The position numbers were made by a program, and so were the translations under genes. From CAZAMB01 sp964501365 (GTDB lineage Bacteria; Planctomycetota; Phycisphaerae; UBA1845): DNA of 64,000 nucleotides. Shown here in pieces: positions 17,262-25,657 of this stretch. The number at the start of each line of letters is the position of its first letter. The stretch's first letter is position 1. The notes beneath the pieces are model-generated. The model was given only the letters and a program-made list of their open reading frames with translations. It was not told where the DNA came from and searched no databases. The DNA lies in NCBI GenBank assembly GCA_964501365.1, contig CAZCST010000008.1, positions 1-64,000 on the forward strand. Direction: 5' to 3'.

Positions 17262-18407
17262 CTATCGGGTTAACGCCTCCTTTGTGCCGGCGTGGACGAC
17301 TTCGCCAGAGTGGGTGATGACGGCGGCTTTTTGGATGTCGTCGTTGAGGTCGAGGTTGAACTTGCCGTCTTTGGCGAAAGCCAGCACAAAATTCGCCAGG
17401 TTTCGCGCGTAGAGAACGCTGGCGTGCAGCGGCATCGTTGAAGGCAAATTGAGCGGTGCGAAGATTTTCACGCCGTGTTTCTCCACCGTTCGACCCGGCT
17501 CGCTGAGTGTGCAGTTACCGCCGCCCTCGGCCGCGAGATCGATGATGATCGATCCGGGCCGCATTTTCTTCACCATGTCTTCGGTGATGAGCTTGGGAGC
17601 TTTCACTCCACCGATCAGGGCTGTGGTGATAACCACGTCGTTGAAGGCGCAGCGGTCGCCGATCAGGGCGGCCTGCTTTTCGTAGAATTCCTTGGAAAGC
17701 TCCTTGGCGTAGCCACGTGCATCCTGAGCAGCTTCACCGCCTTCGACACCTACCCATTTGCCGCCGACGCTTTCGATTTGCTCTTTCACGACCGGCCGGG
17801 TGTCGGTGGCTTCGACCGTCGCTCCGAGCCGTTTGGCCGTGGCGATCGCCTGCAGGCCGGCCACACCCGCCCCGATGACGAAGACCTTGGCGGCAAAGAC
17901 CGTACCTGCGGCGGTCATGAACATGGGGAAATATCGGGGCAGCTCCGACGCGGCGATGATTACGCCCTTGTAGCCGCCGATGTTGGCCATCGACGAGAGC
18001 ACGTCCATGGTCTGAGCCCGCGTGGTGCGCGGAATGGCATCGGTAGCGAAAGCAGTGACACCCTGTGCGGCCAGCCGCCGAACAGCGTCGGTGTTTCGCG
18101 TGGGGTAGAGCGTGGTGAGCAGAATCGCCCCGCGTTTGAGCATCTCGGCCTCATGCCGCCCGGATGGGTGGTTGACCGGGTGCTGGACCTTCAGCACGAG
18201 GTCGGCGCCGCTCAGCAGCGCAGCCGCGTCTTCGGCGATCACCGCCCCGGCCGACAGGAATTCCTGGTCGGGGGTATAGGCTGCCGCCCCAGCCCCCTTC
18301 TCGACGACGACTTCAAACCCGGCCTTGATGAGCTTCTTGCAGGTTTCCGGCACCGCCGCGACCCGCCGCTCGCCATCCACGATCTCTTTTGGAATTGCGA
18401 TTTTCAT
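17262..18407 (-). CDS. pntA: NAD(P) transhydrogenase subunit alpha part 1 (PntAA-like), 381 aa
   Basis: The N-terminal AlaDh_PNT domain begins MKIAIPKEIVDGERRVAAVP. The RAQTMDVLSSMANIGGYKGV segment is the transhydrogenase version rather than alanine dehydrogenase. The NAD-binding domain has VIGAGVAGLQAIATAKRLGATVEATDTRP. The protein is the soluble NAD(H)-binding dI subunit of the proton-pumping transhydrogenase. The membrane dII part and PntB are not downstream, which is unusual. ATG at 18407 has AGGA 9 bases upstream. The frame stays open for 138 more codons, but that stretch is repeat-like DNA and is not included. Confidence 0.9.
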   Translation of the reverse strand: MKIAIPKEIVDGERRVAAVPETCKKLIKAGFEVVVEKGAGAAAYTPDQEFLSAGAVIAEDAAALLSGADLVLKVQHPVNHPSGRHEAEMLKRGAILLTTLYPTRNTDAVRRLAAQGVTAFATDAIPRTTRAQTMDVLSSMANIGGYKGVIIAASELPRYFPMFMTAAGTVFAAKVFVIGAGVAGLQAIATAKRLGATVEATDTRPVVKEQIESVGGKWVGVEGGEAAQDARGYAKELSKEFYEKQAALIGDRCAFNDVVITTALIGGVKAPKLITEDMVKKMRPGSIIIDLAAEGGGNCTLSEPGRTVEKHGVKIFAPLNLPSTMPLHASVLYARNLANFVLAFAKDGKFNLDLNDDIQKAAVITHSGEVVHAGTKEALTR

Positions 18408-18850
18408 GGAACGCATCCTAAAGCGGAAAGTGGAAAGCGGAAAGTAGAAGACGGGCCGGGCTGGGTTTCGGGGTTCGGGTTCCAGGTATCGGGACGAAGG
18501 CAGCAGGAAGGCGGGACGAAGGCCGCACGAAGGGTGGGGCGCAGGCGCAAGATCGGCGTTTGGAGCGTGCGGATGCCGTTTTCCGTCAAGGATGGGTTCG
18601 TTCGTGCAAATTTCAATTCGGAGGGCGAAGAGGGGTTCTTCTGAGTTCTTTCGAGTCTTCCTGAGCCAAAAGGGCGTGCGCGCGGAGTATGCCCGGTGGT
18701 TTGCATCAAAAGTAATAACATCAAGGGCGCGCGGAATTGGTTGCGAAAACGCGATCAGCGCGAAGCGGAGGTTTAAGGCACAACGTAGTGTATTAAGATG
18801 CACCTTACCGAAGAGTTGCAACCCATGGAGGATGAGGTTGGAATGCTCCG
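18408..18850. other. Intergenic region between pntA and zinc-ribbon gene
   Basis: This 443-bp divergent gap has no credible gene: the long frames crossing it are extensions of pntA or its complement. Positions 18420-18450 hold a 7-bp tandem repeat (listed separately). The remainder is G+A-rich, low in complexity near the repeat, and more mixed towards 18800. It should contain the promoters of both divergent genes, but no convincing pair was found. Confidence 0.5.
18420..18450. repeat. 7-bp tandem repeat, AAAGCGG/AAAGTGG
   Basis: The units read AAAGCGG, AAAGTGG, AAAGCGG and AAAGTAG, followed by AAG. This is about 4.4 copies of a heptamer, placed just upstream of the pntA start. It is a short tandemly repeated element of the kind dispersed in some bacterial genomes. 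Confidence 0.65.
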
Positions 18851-19324
18851 ATGACCTGCTATAACCATCATGATCGTCAGTCAGTAGGCATTTGCAAAGC
18901 CTGTGGCCGTGCAGTTTGCCCGGACTGCATTGTCGAAGTTGGGGAAAGTATTGCCTGTAAGGGTCGATGCGAGGACCAAATTCGCCTCATCGACACCATG
19001 ATCCGCGACAATATTCGTAACATGCCCTACGTCAACCGGGTGGTGCAATCCTCCCAGAGCAGCAAATTCGTCCTACCGGTGCTACTGTTGGGTTCCGGAT
19101 TGCTTTGCTGTGTATGGGCGATCTACGATTACCGGCAATCGGGAAAGATCGGGCTCTTGTTCACGACCGGAATCATTTTGATGATTTATGGTCTGCCTCG
19201 CTTGATTTCCGCGATCCACGTTTCGCGTACGCAACCCTATCCTGCAGGACATTGTCGACGTTGTGGATACAATTTGCGCGGCAATACTTCGGGGCAGTGT
19301 CCGGAATGCGGACGAAAATCTTGA
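18851..19324 (+). CDS. Membrane protein with N-terminal B-box-like and C-terminal zinc ribbon, 157 aa
   Basis: Residues 3-40 hold a B-box-like cysteine/histidine set (CYNHHDRQSVGICKACGRAVC, then PDC). Two hydrophobic segments follow (residues 73-92 and 101-120). The C-terminus is a zinc ribbon, CRRCGYNLRG followed by GQCPECG, a tail repeatedly seen on planctomycete membrane proteins. Function unknown. An intrinsic terminator follows 49 bp after the stop. The two zinc modules flanking a membrane hairpin suggest a cytoplasmic adaptor role, but this is inference. Confidence 0.75.
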   Translation: MTCYNHHDRQSVGICKACGRAVCPDCIVEVGESIACKGRCEDQIRLIDTMIRDNIRNMPYVNRVVQSSQSSKFVLPVLLLGSGLLCCVWAIYDYRQSGKIGLLFTTGIILMIYGLPRLISAIHVSRTQPYPAGHCRRCGYNLRGNTSGQCPECGRKS

Positions 19325-19372
19325 ACCGCCTGGAATACTATTATGTTTCAAAATCACATCCTTCGGCGGGCA

Positions 19373-19395
19373 AGCCCCGTGAGCGGGGCTCTTTT
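19373..19395 (+). terminator. Rho-independent terminator after the zinc-ribbon gene
   Basis: The hairpin is AGCCCCG-TGAG-CGGGGCT, a perfect 7-bp stem, followed by CTTTT. It lies between the plus-strand zinc-ribbon gene and the convergent pseudopilin-like gene. Confidence 0.75.
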
Positions 19396-19452
19396 ACATC
19401 AACCCTCGGTTGGAGCAGCCGCATTGGGGGCATTGAGTTGCAGCCTGCCCAG

Positions 19453-20418
19453 TTATGGAAAAATGACGGAATCGGTGCTTGAGTAGGGCGGCGAGGCGCG
19501 CATCCAGGGAGACTCGCCAGAAGTTCGCGAAGCTTCGTTGAAATTTTCGAGCATGATGGTGTAAATGTTGTCCTCATCAATGCCAACAATGGGGGTTCGC
19601 TTGAACTCGATGTGCCCATCGGCAAAGAGTAGGTTCTGACCCTCGCCTGAATGATTTTGCGAATTGTAGGACTTCCATATTGTTGGCAGCCTATTCGTTT
19701 GAGCATACTCTGACTCTGCTTGATGCTTGATATCGACTGGTGGGATGGCCATCGTCACATCTTTGTATGGCCCCTTATCTGCCGCAACAATCATACGATT
19801 TTCTAAACCTTCTCGCGCCCGAGTTGAGACCGGTCCGAAAGGAACTTGGAATCCGTAGCTAAGATTGTTCTGCGCAGTGAAATCGTAGTTGCGATCAAGA
19901 TTTTCCGTTGGGTCATTCACGTCACCGCTTTGAGGACATATGAATTGTTTGGCGGTAATGTCGCCGCTTCGTACAAGTATCCAGTAGGCGCGGCTCACGG
20001 TAAGCTCTCTTGTTCCCTGCGGGCCTGAGAAAGAAGGTTGTGATCGATTTGGCGATTGGACCGTTCCAACGCCGGCTCCCACAGGGATTCGATAGTCGAT
20101 CTTGCCGACAAGATCCTCATCGAAGGCCGGAGACGGCCAGTTCCCTCCGTTATTGTTGGCGTAGATTTTGCAGGAAGTGGCGATGCCCTTCAAGTTGGAG
20201 GCGCATACGAGGCGAGTCGACACCTCGCGGCAAATGTAACGTCGTGGCCGGAATGCCTCGTACGCTACAAACCCCAAAACAGCAACGACAATCAGGACGG
20301 CGAAAATCTCAATCCGCGTAAGGGCTCTCCGAAACGATTTGGAATTAGTACAACTTTGCACGGCAAACCTCGACGGCAGAAGAACTGGCTCGCGTTTTAT
20401 GCTAGACTGCGGAACCAT
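19453..20418 (-). CDS. Prepilin-like (pseudopilin) protein with C-terminal H-x9-DG-type motif, 321 aa
   Basis: An N-terminal type-IV-prepilin-like helix is present: FRRALTRIEIFAVLIVVAVL, with the usual E at position +5 of the mature end in the TRIEIFAV version. The C-terminal half has NHSGEGQNLLFADGHIEF, the signature of the planctomycete DUF1559/prepilin-like group. Four cysteines lie in the middle. These proteins belong to type II secretion or pilus-like systems that are greatly expanded in planctomycetes. ATG at 20418 is chosen, with no strong ribosome binding site. It is divergent from the aldehyde dehydrogenase gene. Confidence 0.8.
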   Translation of the reverse strand: MVPQSSIKREPVLLPSRFAVQSCTNSKSFRRALTRIEIFAVLIVVAVLGFVAYEAFRPRRYICREVSTRLVCASNLKGIATSCKIYANNNGGNWPSPAFDEDLVGKIDYRIPVGAGVGTVQSPNRSQPSFSGPQGTRELTVSRAYWILVRSGDITAKQFICPQSGDVNDPTENLDRNYDFTAQNNLSYGFQVPFGPVSTRAREGLENRMIVAADKGPYKDVTMAIPPVDIKHQAESEYAQTNRLPTIWKSYNSQNHSGEGQNLLFADGHIEFKRTPIVGIDEDNIYTIMLENFNEASRTSGESPWMRASPPYSSTDSVIFP

Positions 20419-20478
20419 CGAATTCAATGGCGTGACGGGATGAATCGCGCAAGACAATCAAACATTGGAGTTTTGGAC

Positions 20479-21936
20479 ATGATCCATATACCGGTTCTTC
20501 GGCACGGTAAGGCCTACGAAAGCGTGGATAAGATTCAGCTCGTGCACCATGCCACGGGGGAATCGGTGGCCAGCGTAAGTCAGGCCAATCCGGGCATGGT
20601 GGTACGCGATATCAATCGGATGGACGACACCGCCCTGGAAGGCTTCACCGTCGCGGAGCTGATCGAGATTTGCGGCCGGGCGGCCAGGCGGTTCATCGAC
20701 GGGGTGCTGCCCGTCGGCGACGACAAACAATCGTTCGACGATTACGTCCGCTGTCTTTCGGCGACGACCGGAATGCCCGTTGCGTACTGCCGATCCAACG
20801 CCGACAAGATTCGCCGGGTGATGGCGGAAATGGAAACCATTATCGCGGGGCTGACGAGGGGATTCGATTTGTCGATCCTCGATCGGGGATACGGCACACA
20901 GAGACAACAAGGCAACGAGGCAACAAGACAACAAGGAGAGACCCGGACGCTGAGTTTCTATCGCGAGGGGCGGATCTTTGGAGCGGTGCTGCCAAGCAAT
21001 TCGCCGGGGGTGCATGGGCTGTGGATTCCAGCGATCGCCCTGAAAGCCCCGGTAGTGCTCAAGCCCGGACGGGAAGAGCCGTGGACGCCGCTGCGGATCA
21101 TCGAGGCCCTGGCCGCCGAAGGAATACCGCGCGAGGCGTTTGGGTTCTATCCCACGGATCACGCAGGAGCGGGCGAACTGCTGCGGCACGTGGATCGATC
21201 GATGCTGTTTGGCGACACGTCGACGACCGCTCCGTGGCGCAGCGACCACCGCGTGGAAATTCACGGACCCGGATTCAGCAAGGTGATTCTCGGCGACGAC
21301 ACCGCAGACTATTGGGAGCGCTATCTGGACGTAATGGAAGGATCGATTGCGGCCAACGGCGGACGATCGTGCATCAACGCCTCAGCCGTCTGGACGCCCA
21401 GGCACGGACATGAAATCGCGAAGGCACTGGCCGCCCGACTCGGCAGGGTTGAGGCCCGGCCGGTGGATGACCCGAAGGCAACCATCGCGGCATTCGCCAA
21501 CACGGGCATGGCCGAGAAGATCTCGACGATCATCGACCACGAACTGCGCGTTTCGGGTGCGACCGATGTGACGGAGCGACTTCGCGGCTCGGCACGGTTG
21601 GTCAGGAAAGGCCGCGTAGCCTATCTCCTTCCGACGATCATCGAGTGCACCGACCGCGAACATCCGCTCGCCAACCGCGAGTATCTGTTTCCGTTCGCGT
21701 CGGTGATTGAGTGTCCCACCGCTGAAATGCCGTCGGCGATCGGGAAATCGCTCGTCGTCACGGCTATCACGAGCGACAAGGATTTCATCCGGTCGCTCAT
21801 GGCGTCGGCCAACGTGGATCGACTGAACATCGGCCCCATTCCGACCTATCAACTGAGCTGGGACCAACCGCACGAAGGTAATCTGTTTGAACACCTGTAC
21901 CGACAGCGGGCGTTTCAAATGGAGCCGGCGGCCTAG
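20479..21936 (+). CDS. Aldehyde dehydrogenase family protein, 485 aa
   Basis: The Rossmann part includes FGAVLPSNSPGVHGLWIPAI and LKPGREEPWTPLRI. The catalytic cysteine is Cys298 in NGGRSCINAS. Length is typical for the ALDH superfamily, and the product should oxidise an aldehyde with NAD(P). The true start is ATG at 20479, with GGAG 8 bases upstream; the open frame of 141 codons before it is antisense to the pseudopilin gene. Residues about 142-153 (RQQGNEATRQQG) are encoded by an 8-bp tandem repeat and look like an inserted loop. It is followed by an iron alcohol dehydrogenase and an EamA transporter, suggesting alcohol/aldehyde conversion of one substrate. Confidence 0.88.
   Translation: MIHIPVLRHGKAYESVDKIQLVHHATGESVASVSQANPGMVVRDINRMDDTALEGFTVAELIEICGRAARRFIDGVLPVGDDKQSFDDYVRCLSATTGMPVAYCRSNADKIRRVMAEMETIIAGLTRGFDLSILDRGYGTQRQQGNEATRQQGETRTLSFYREGRIFGAVLPSNSPGVHGLWIPAIALKAPVVLKPGREEPWTPLRIIEALAAEGIPREAFGFYPTDHAGAGELLRHVDRSMLFGDTSTTAPWRSDHRVEIHGPGFSKVILGDDTADYWERYLDVMEGSIAANGGRSCINASAVWTPRHGHEIAKALAARLGRVEARPVDDPKATIAAFANTGMAEKISTIIDHELRVSGATDVTERLRGSARLVRKGRVAYLLPTIIECTDREHPLANREYLFPFASVIECPTAEMPSAIGKSLVVTAITSDKDFIRSLMASANVDRLNIGPIPTYQLSWDQPHEGNLFEHLYRQRAFQMEPAA
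20903..20934 (+). repeat. 8-bp tandem repeat (GACAACAA/GGCAACAA) inside the aldehyde dehydrogenase gene
   Basis: Four octamers are seen: GACAACAA, GGCAACGA, GGCAACAA and GACAACAA. They keep the reading frame because three units make eight codons. A two-to-three-unit copy of the same repeat lies, in the opposite orientation, between rplN and rplX at 42843-42866. Confidence 0.75.
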
Positions 21937-21954
21937 AGACTGATCCAAAATCCG

Positions 21955-21971
21955 AAGTTCAAAGTTCAAAA
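21955..21971 (+). repeat. Short 8-bp tandem repeat, AAGTTCAA type
   Basis: AAGTTCAAAGTTCAAAA sits between the aldehyde and alcohol dehydrogenase genes and directly abuts the start region of the latter. Related arrays occur at four other gene junctions in the window. Confidence 0.45.
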
Positions 21972-21976
21972 ATTTG

Positions 21977-23146
21977 ATGCAACAAGCAGGCCACATACCA
22001 TCCATGCCGATGAGCGCCACACGAACGGATTACTCCACGCTCCTTTCCCATTCGCGGACGCGACTGGAGTTCGGGCCCGGAGCGATTCAACGACTCGGCG
22101 CATGCGCACTCGCCGAAAAGGCGACATGTGTATTGCTGGTTACGGATCGGGGAATTGTGGCCGCCGGTCATGCTCAACGTGCGGCGGATTCTCTACGCGC
22201 TGCGGGGCTGACTCTGGCGATGTACGAGGGAGTCGAGGAAAACCCGACGACTCATCATGTGGAAGCGGGCGTCGAGGTTGCGCGGGCTTCGGGGATCGAT
22301 TTCATCGTAGGTCTTGGCGGCGGCAGCGCCTTGGATTGCGCGAAGGGAATCAACTTTATCCTTACCAATGGCGGGCGCATGCAGGACTATTGGGGCGTGG
22401 GGAAGGCGGCCAAAACGATGCTCCCTTCCATCGGCATTCCCACCACCGCCGGGACGGGCAGCGAAGCACAATCCTTCGCTCTCATCACCGGCCCTGCGAC
22501 GCACCAGAAAATGGCCTGTGGCGACGCGAAGGCGGCGTTCCGAGTGGCGATCCTGGACCCTGATCTGACCCGAACGTGCCCGCGAGCCGTGGCGGCAGTG
22601 ACAGGCATCGACGCCATCTCCCACGCGATCGAGACGGCCGCAACCAAGCGGCGAAACCCGGGCTCGCTGGCGCTCTCCGGGGAGGCGTGGACGCTTCTGA
22701 ATCGTTCGTTCGAAGCGGCGATTCGCAATCCCGGCGATGATTCCGCCCGGGCGGATATGCTGCTGGGCGCGCATCTGGCCGGCGCGGCGATTGAGCAATC
22801 CATGCTGGGGGCCGCACACGCCTGCGCCAATCCGCTGACTGCACGATTCGGAATCACGCACGGCCTGGCCATCGGCGTAATGCTGCCGCAGGTCATTCGA
22901 TTCAACTCGGCGACCACAAACTTCTACGACGAACTCGATTCCGATGCCGAGCGACTCGCCTGTCGCGTGGAACAGTTGCGCAATGCAGCCAGACTTCCCT
23001 CCTACCTGCGTGAGCTCGGCGTGCCGGAAAGCGCCTTCGCGTCATTGGCTGAAGAAGCCGCAAAGCAATGGACGGCGGGTTTCAATCCTGTCACGGTCAA
23101 TCCATCCAAGCTGCTCGAAGTCTATCGGACCGCATTTTCCGCATGA
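21977..23146 (+). CDS. Iron-containing alcohol dehydrogenase, 389 aa
   Basis: This is a group III (Fe-ADH) enzyme. The NAD-binding GGGS motif occurs in FIVGLGGGSALDCAKG, and the TTAGTGSE signature in IPTTAGTGSEAQ. The metal ligands are provided by the Asp of DPDLT-type and VTGIDAISHAIE, and the histidines of GAAHACANPL and GITHGLAIG. It should interconvert an alcohol and an aldehyde or ketone using NAD(P). ATG at 21977 is used; further ATGs at 22004 and 22010 could be the real start. Its stop overlaps the transporter start as ATGA, indicating coupled translation. Confidence 0.92.
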   Translation: MQQAGHIPSMPMSATRTDYSTLLSHSRTRLEFGPGAIQRLGACALAEKATCVLLVTDRGIVAAGHAQRAADSLRAAGLTLAMYEGVEENPTTHHVEAGVEVARASGIDFIVGLGGGSALDCAKGINFILTNGGRMQDYWGVGKAAKTMLPSIGIPTTAGTGSEAQSFALITGPATHQKMACGDAKAAFRVAILDPDLTRTCPRAVAAVTGIDAISHAIETAATKRRNPGSLALSGEAWTLLNRSFEAAIRNPGDDSARADMLLGAHLAGAAIEQSMLGAAHACANPLTARFGITHGLAIGVMLPQVIRFNSATTNFYDELDSDAERLACRVEQLRNAARLPSYLRELGVPESAFASLAEEAAKQWTAGFNPVTVNPSKLLEVYRTAFSA

Positions 23147-24141
23147 CTACGACCCGCCACACTGATCGAAGTCGCGAGCGCTTCGCCATCGCCATGCTGC
23201 TCGTGGCCTGCGCATTCTGGGGCATGTCGTTCAACTGGAATAAGCAGGCGCAGGAAATCCTGGGCAAGCACTGGGTCGAGGCCGGGCATGTCGGATCACT
23301 GGTCTTGAATGGTCCTGCCACGTTTCTGGCCATCCGATTTCCGCTGGCGACGCTCGCCTGGGCGATCATTTTTCCACGGTCCCTGCGCGGATGGACCAGA
23401 GGCACGGTGCGCGGCGGGGCCGCCGGCGGAGTCCTGCTTTCCACCGGAATGCTCCTGCAGCACTATGGACTCTCGTATACGAGCGAATCGCTGAGTGCCT
23501 TCCTCACGTCGCTGACGATCATCTTTACACCGATCGCGGCCGCAGTATTGCTCAAGCATCGGATTTCGCGGGCACTGTGGGCGGCGATCGGCCTGGCGAC
23601 GCTTGGGGTGGGAATGATGACGCTGTATCGAGAAGAGGGCCGGTTTGAGATTGGTGCGTTTCTGGGGCTTCTCTGCGCCGTCGTGTTCAGCGGCCACATG
23701 CTTGTCGTCGATCATGTCGGAAAACGGGAGGATCCGTGGCGATTCACGCTTGCCCAACTGGGCACGGCCAGCCTTATCTTCATCGCCTATGCGGCGTGGC
23801 GGTTCGGCGGCAATATCGCCGTTGCCCCAGAGGCAATAGCGAATGCGTTTGAATCGAGGAATTTCGTGGTCTTGACGACCGCCGCGGTATTCCTGGCCAC
23901 GCTGGTCACGTTTGGCCTCATGTTCCGCTATCAGCCGCAAACGACGCCGACACGCGCCGCGCTGGCATATTTGACGGAGCCGCTGTTCGCCACGGCCTAT
24001 GCGTGGATTGCAGTCGGACGGGTGATCGATGCTGGAGCATGGATTGGGGCGGCATTGATCATTCTTGGCAATATCGTTGCCGAGGTATTCGCCCGACGAC
24101 AGGAGGTCGAGGAGCAAGCCCTTAGCGCTGCGTCGGCCTGA
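23143..24141 (+). CDS. EamA/DMT-superfamily transporter, 332 aa
   Basis: Ten hydrophobic segments arranged as two EamA halves are visible (FAIAMLLVACAFWGMSFNWN at the start, ALAYLTEPLFATAYAWIAVG near the C-terminus with the family ALxYLxEPxFA motif). The start ATG overlaps the stop of the alcohol dehydrogenase gene (ATGA), so the three genes ALDH, ADH and transporter form a tight operon. The transporter probably moves a substrate or product of the two dehydrogenases, as a metabolite exporter. The substrate is unknown. Confidence 0.88.
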   Translation: MTTTRHTDRSRERFAIAMLLVACAFWGMSFNWNKQAQEILGKHWVEAGHVGSLVLNGPATFLAIRFPLATLAWAIIFPRSLRGWTRGTVRGGAAGGVLLSTGMLLQHYGLSYTSESLSAFLTSLTIIFTPIAAAVLLKHRISRALWAAIGLATLGVGMMTLYREEGRFEIGAFLGLLCAVVFSGHMLVVDHVGKREDPWRFTLAQLGTASLIFIAYAAWRFGGNIAVAPEAIANAFESRNFVVLTTAAVFLATLVTFGLMFRYQPQTTPTRAALAYLTEPLFATAYAWIAVGRVIDAGAWIGAALIILGNIVAEVFARRQEVEEQALSAASA

Positions 24142-24206
24142 GGTGCAAGAATGGTCTAACCAATGCCACACCCTGTGGCGACATTTGGAATTCGATCGAT
24201 CCTTTC

Positions 24207-24223
24207 GGCGGGCGGAGCCCGCC
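24207..24223. repeat. GC-rich hairpin element GGCGGGC-GGA-GCCCGCC
   Basis: A perfect 7-bp inverted repeat with a 3-base loop lies just upstream of pyrH, followed by CTAC. The same core (GGGCGGACCCGCCCTAC) is found inside a lipoprotein gene at 26873-26889. It lacks a T run, so it is not a typical terminator. It may be a small dispersed palindrome. Confidence 0.4.
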
Positions 24224-24270
24224 CTACGCTGCGGATTTGGCGCGGGCAGAGTAGACGGTACAGTGTCGGC

Positions 24271-24996
24271 ATGGCGCAAGCAAAATACGGGCGCGTGTTG
24301 CTCAAAATCAGCGGCGAGGGGCTTTGCGTGCCCGGAAAAGGCGGCATTGACGGTGCTTCGCTGCTCAGGCTGGCCGAAGAGATCAAGTTGGTCGTTGATC
24401 TTGGTGTGCAGGTCGGTGTGGTGGTCGGCGGCGGCAATATCGTGCGGGGGTCAGTGATCGCCAAGTCGGCACCCATCGAGGAAACCACCGGGCACTACAT
24501 GGGCATGCTGGCCACCATCATCAACGCCCTGGCCGTGCAGGACACGCTCGAATCGCTGGGCGTAGCCACCCGGGTGCAGAGCGCGCTTCCCGTGCAAAAC
24601 GTCTGCGAAAACTTTATCCGGCGCCGGGCCATCCGTCATATGGAAAAGGGCCGCGTCGTCATCTTCGCCGGCGGGACGGGGAACCCTTATGTGACGACGG
24701 ACACGGGAGCATCGCTTCGCGCCGCGGAAGTTCGCGCCCTGGCGCTCTTGAAAGCGACAAAGGTTGACGGAGTTTATACTTCGGATCCGGTGCTTGACCC
24801 GTCGGCCAAGCGGCTTGACCATCTCTCGTATAATCAGGTGATCGACCAGCGGCTGGGGATCATGGACTTGAGCGCCGTCGATCTTTGTCAGCGAAGTGGA
24901 ATTCCGATTATCGTATTGAGCCTCAAGGAATCAGGAAATATGCGCGATGTAGTGCTCGGCAAGGGCCGGGCGACGCTGATTGATGCAGGGAAGTAA
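24271..24996 (+). CDS. pyrH: UMP kinase, 241 aa
   Basis: The amino-acid-kinase fold signatures of bacterial UMP kinase are present: YGRVLLKISGEGLCVPG, VVVGGGNIVRG, TGHYMGMLATIINALA and VIFAGGTGNPYVTTDT, followed by KATKVDGVYTSDPVLDPSAK. The enzyme makes UDP from UMP with ATP, as a hexamer. ATG at 24271 gives the usual N-terminus and normal length; the open frame upstream crosses the GC-rich hairpin and is not included. It is followed by frr, as in many bacteria, but rpsB and tsf do not precede it here. Confidence 0.95.
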   Translation: MAQAKYGRVLLKISGEGLCVPGKGGIDGASLLRLAEEIKLVVDLGVQVGVVVGGGNIVRGSVIAKSAPIEETTGHYMGMLATIINALAVQDTLESLGVATRVQSALPVQNVCENFIRRRAIRHMEKGRVVIFAGGTGNPYVTTDTGASLRAAEVRALALLKATKVDGVYTSDPVLDPSAKRLDHLSYNQVIDQRLGIMDLSAVDLCQRSGIPIIVLSLKESGNMRDVVLGKGRATLIDAGK

Positions 24997-25073
24997 TTGA
25001 TGATACGCCCCTCGATCCCCCTTGTTCATGGGGGAGGCTCAATCCAGCCGAAATTCGCGACCAGGGAGTGATT

Positions 25074-25640
25074 ATGGCGACGGCACCGATTGAAAAAGAC
25101 TCCGGATCGAAGATGGCCAAGGCCATCGAATACCTCAAGGCCGAGCTGAAGGGCATTCGCACCGGGCGCGCCCATCCGGGACTCGTCGAGCACATCAAAA
25201 TCGAAGTTCCGTCGTACGGAAGCGCGATGGAACTTCGCGAGCTGGCGACCATCAGCGTGCCCGAACCCAGCACGCTGCTGGTGAAGCCATTCGACCCCGG
25301 AACGCTGAAGGATATCGAAAAGGGACTGCATACTTCGAGTCTTGGCGTGACTCCGCAAAGCGACGGCAAGGCCATCCGCCTGCCGATCCCTCCTCTTTCG
25401 GGCGAACGGCGTCAGCAGTTGCTCCAACAGGTGAAGAAAATGGCGGAGGCCCAAAAGGTCGCCATACGAAACGCCCGCCGCGATGCCAACAAGGCGATTG
25501 AAACACTTGAAAAGGCCAAAACTGTCACTGAAGACGACTCCAAGAACGCAAAGGATCGCATTCAGAAGATCACCACGAAATACGAAACCGAGGTGGACGC
25601 GGTCATCACTGCGAAAACCAAGGAAATCGAAGAAGTCTGA
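25074..25640 (+). CDS. frr: Ribosome recycling factor, 188 aa
   Basis: The RRF signatures are present: LKAELKGIRTGRAHPGLVEHI, AVQDASTLxV-type segment SVPEPSTLLVKPFDPGTLKDIEK, and RLPIPPLSGERRQQLLQQVKKMAE followed by IRNARRDANK. RRF splits post-termination ribosomes with EF-G. ATG at 25074 has GGGAG 5 bases upstream, and gives the normal length of about 185 residues. It is 77 bp downstream of pyrH, and the next gene starts 17 bp after its stop, so all appear to be in one operon. Confidence 0.95.
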   Translation: MATAPIEKDSGSKMAKAIEYLKAELKGIRTGRAHPGLVEHIKIEVPSYGSAMELRELATISVPEPSTLLVKPFDPGTLKDIEKGLHTSSLGVTPQSDGKAIRLPIPPLSGERRQQLLQQVKKMAEAQKVAIRNARRDANKAIETLEKAKTVTEDDSKNAKDRIQKITTKYETEVDAVITAKTKEIEEV

Positions 25641-25657
25641 CCGCACGGGGTATTTCA

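Noticed and set aside
17475..18644. Plus-strand frame of 389 residues over pntA
   Set aside because: It is antisense to a conserved enzyme and has no recognisable motifs.
20056..20478. N-terminal extension of the aldehyde dehydrogenase
   Set aside because: It is antisense to the pseudopilin gene, and the ATG at 20479 has a good ribosome binding site and matches the expected family start.
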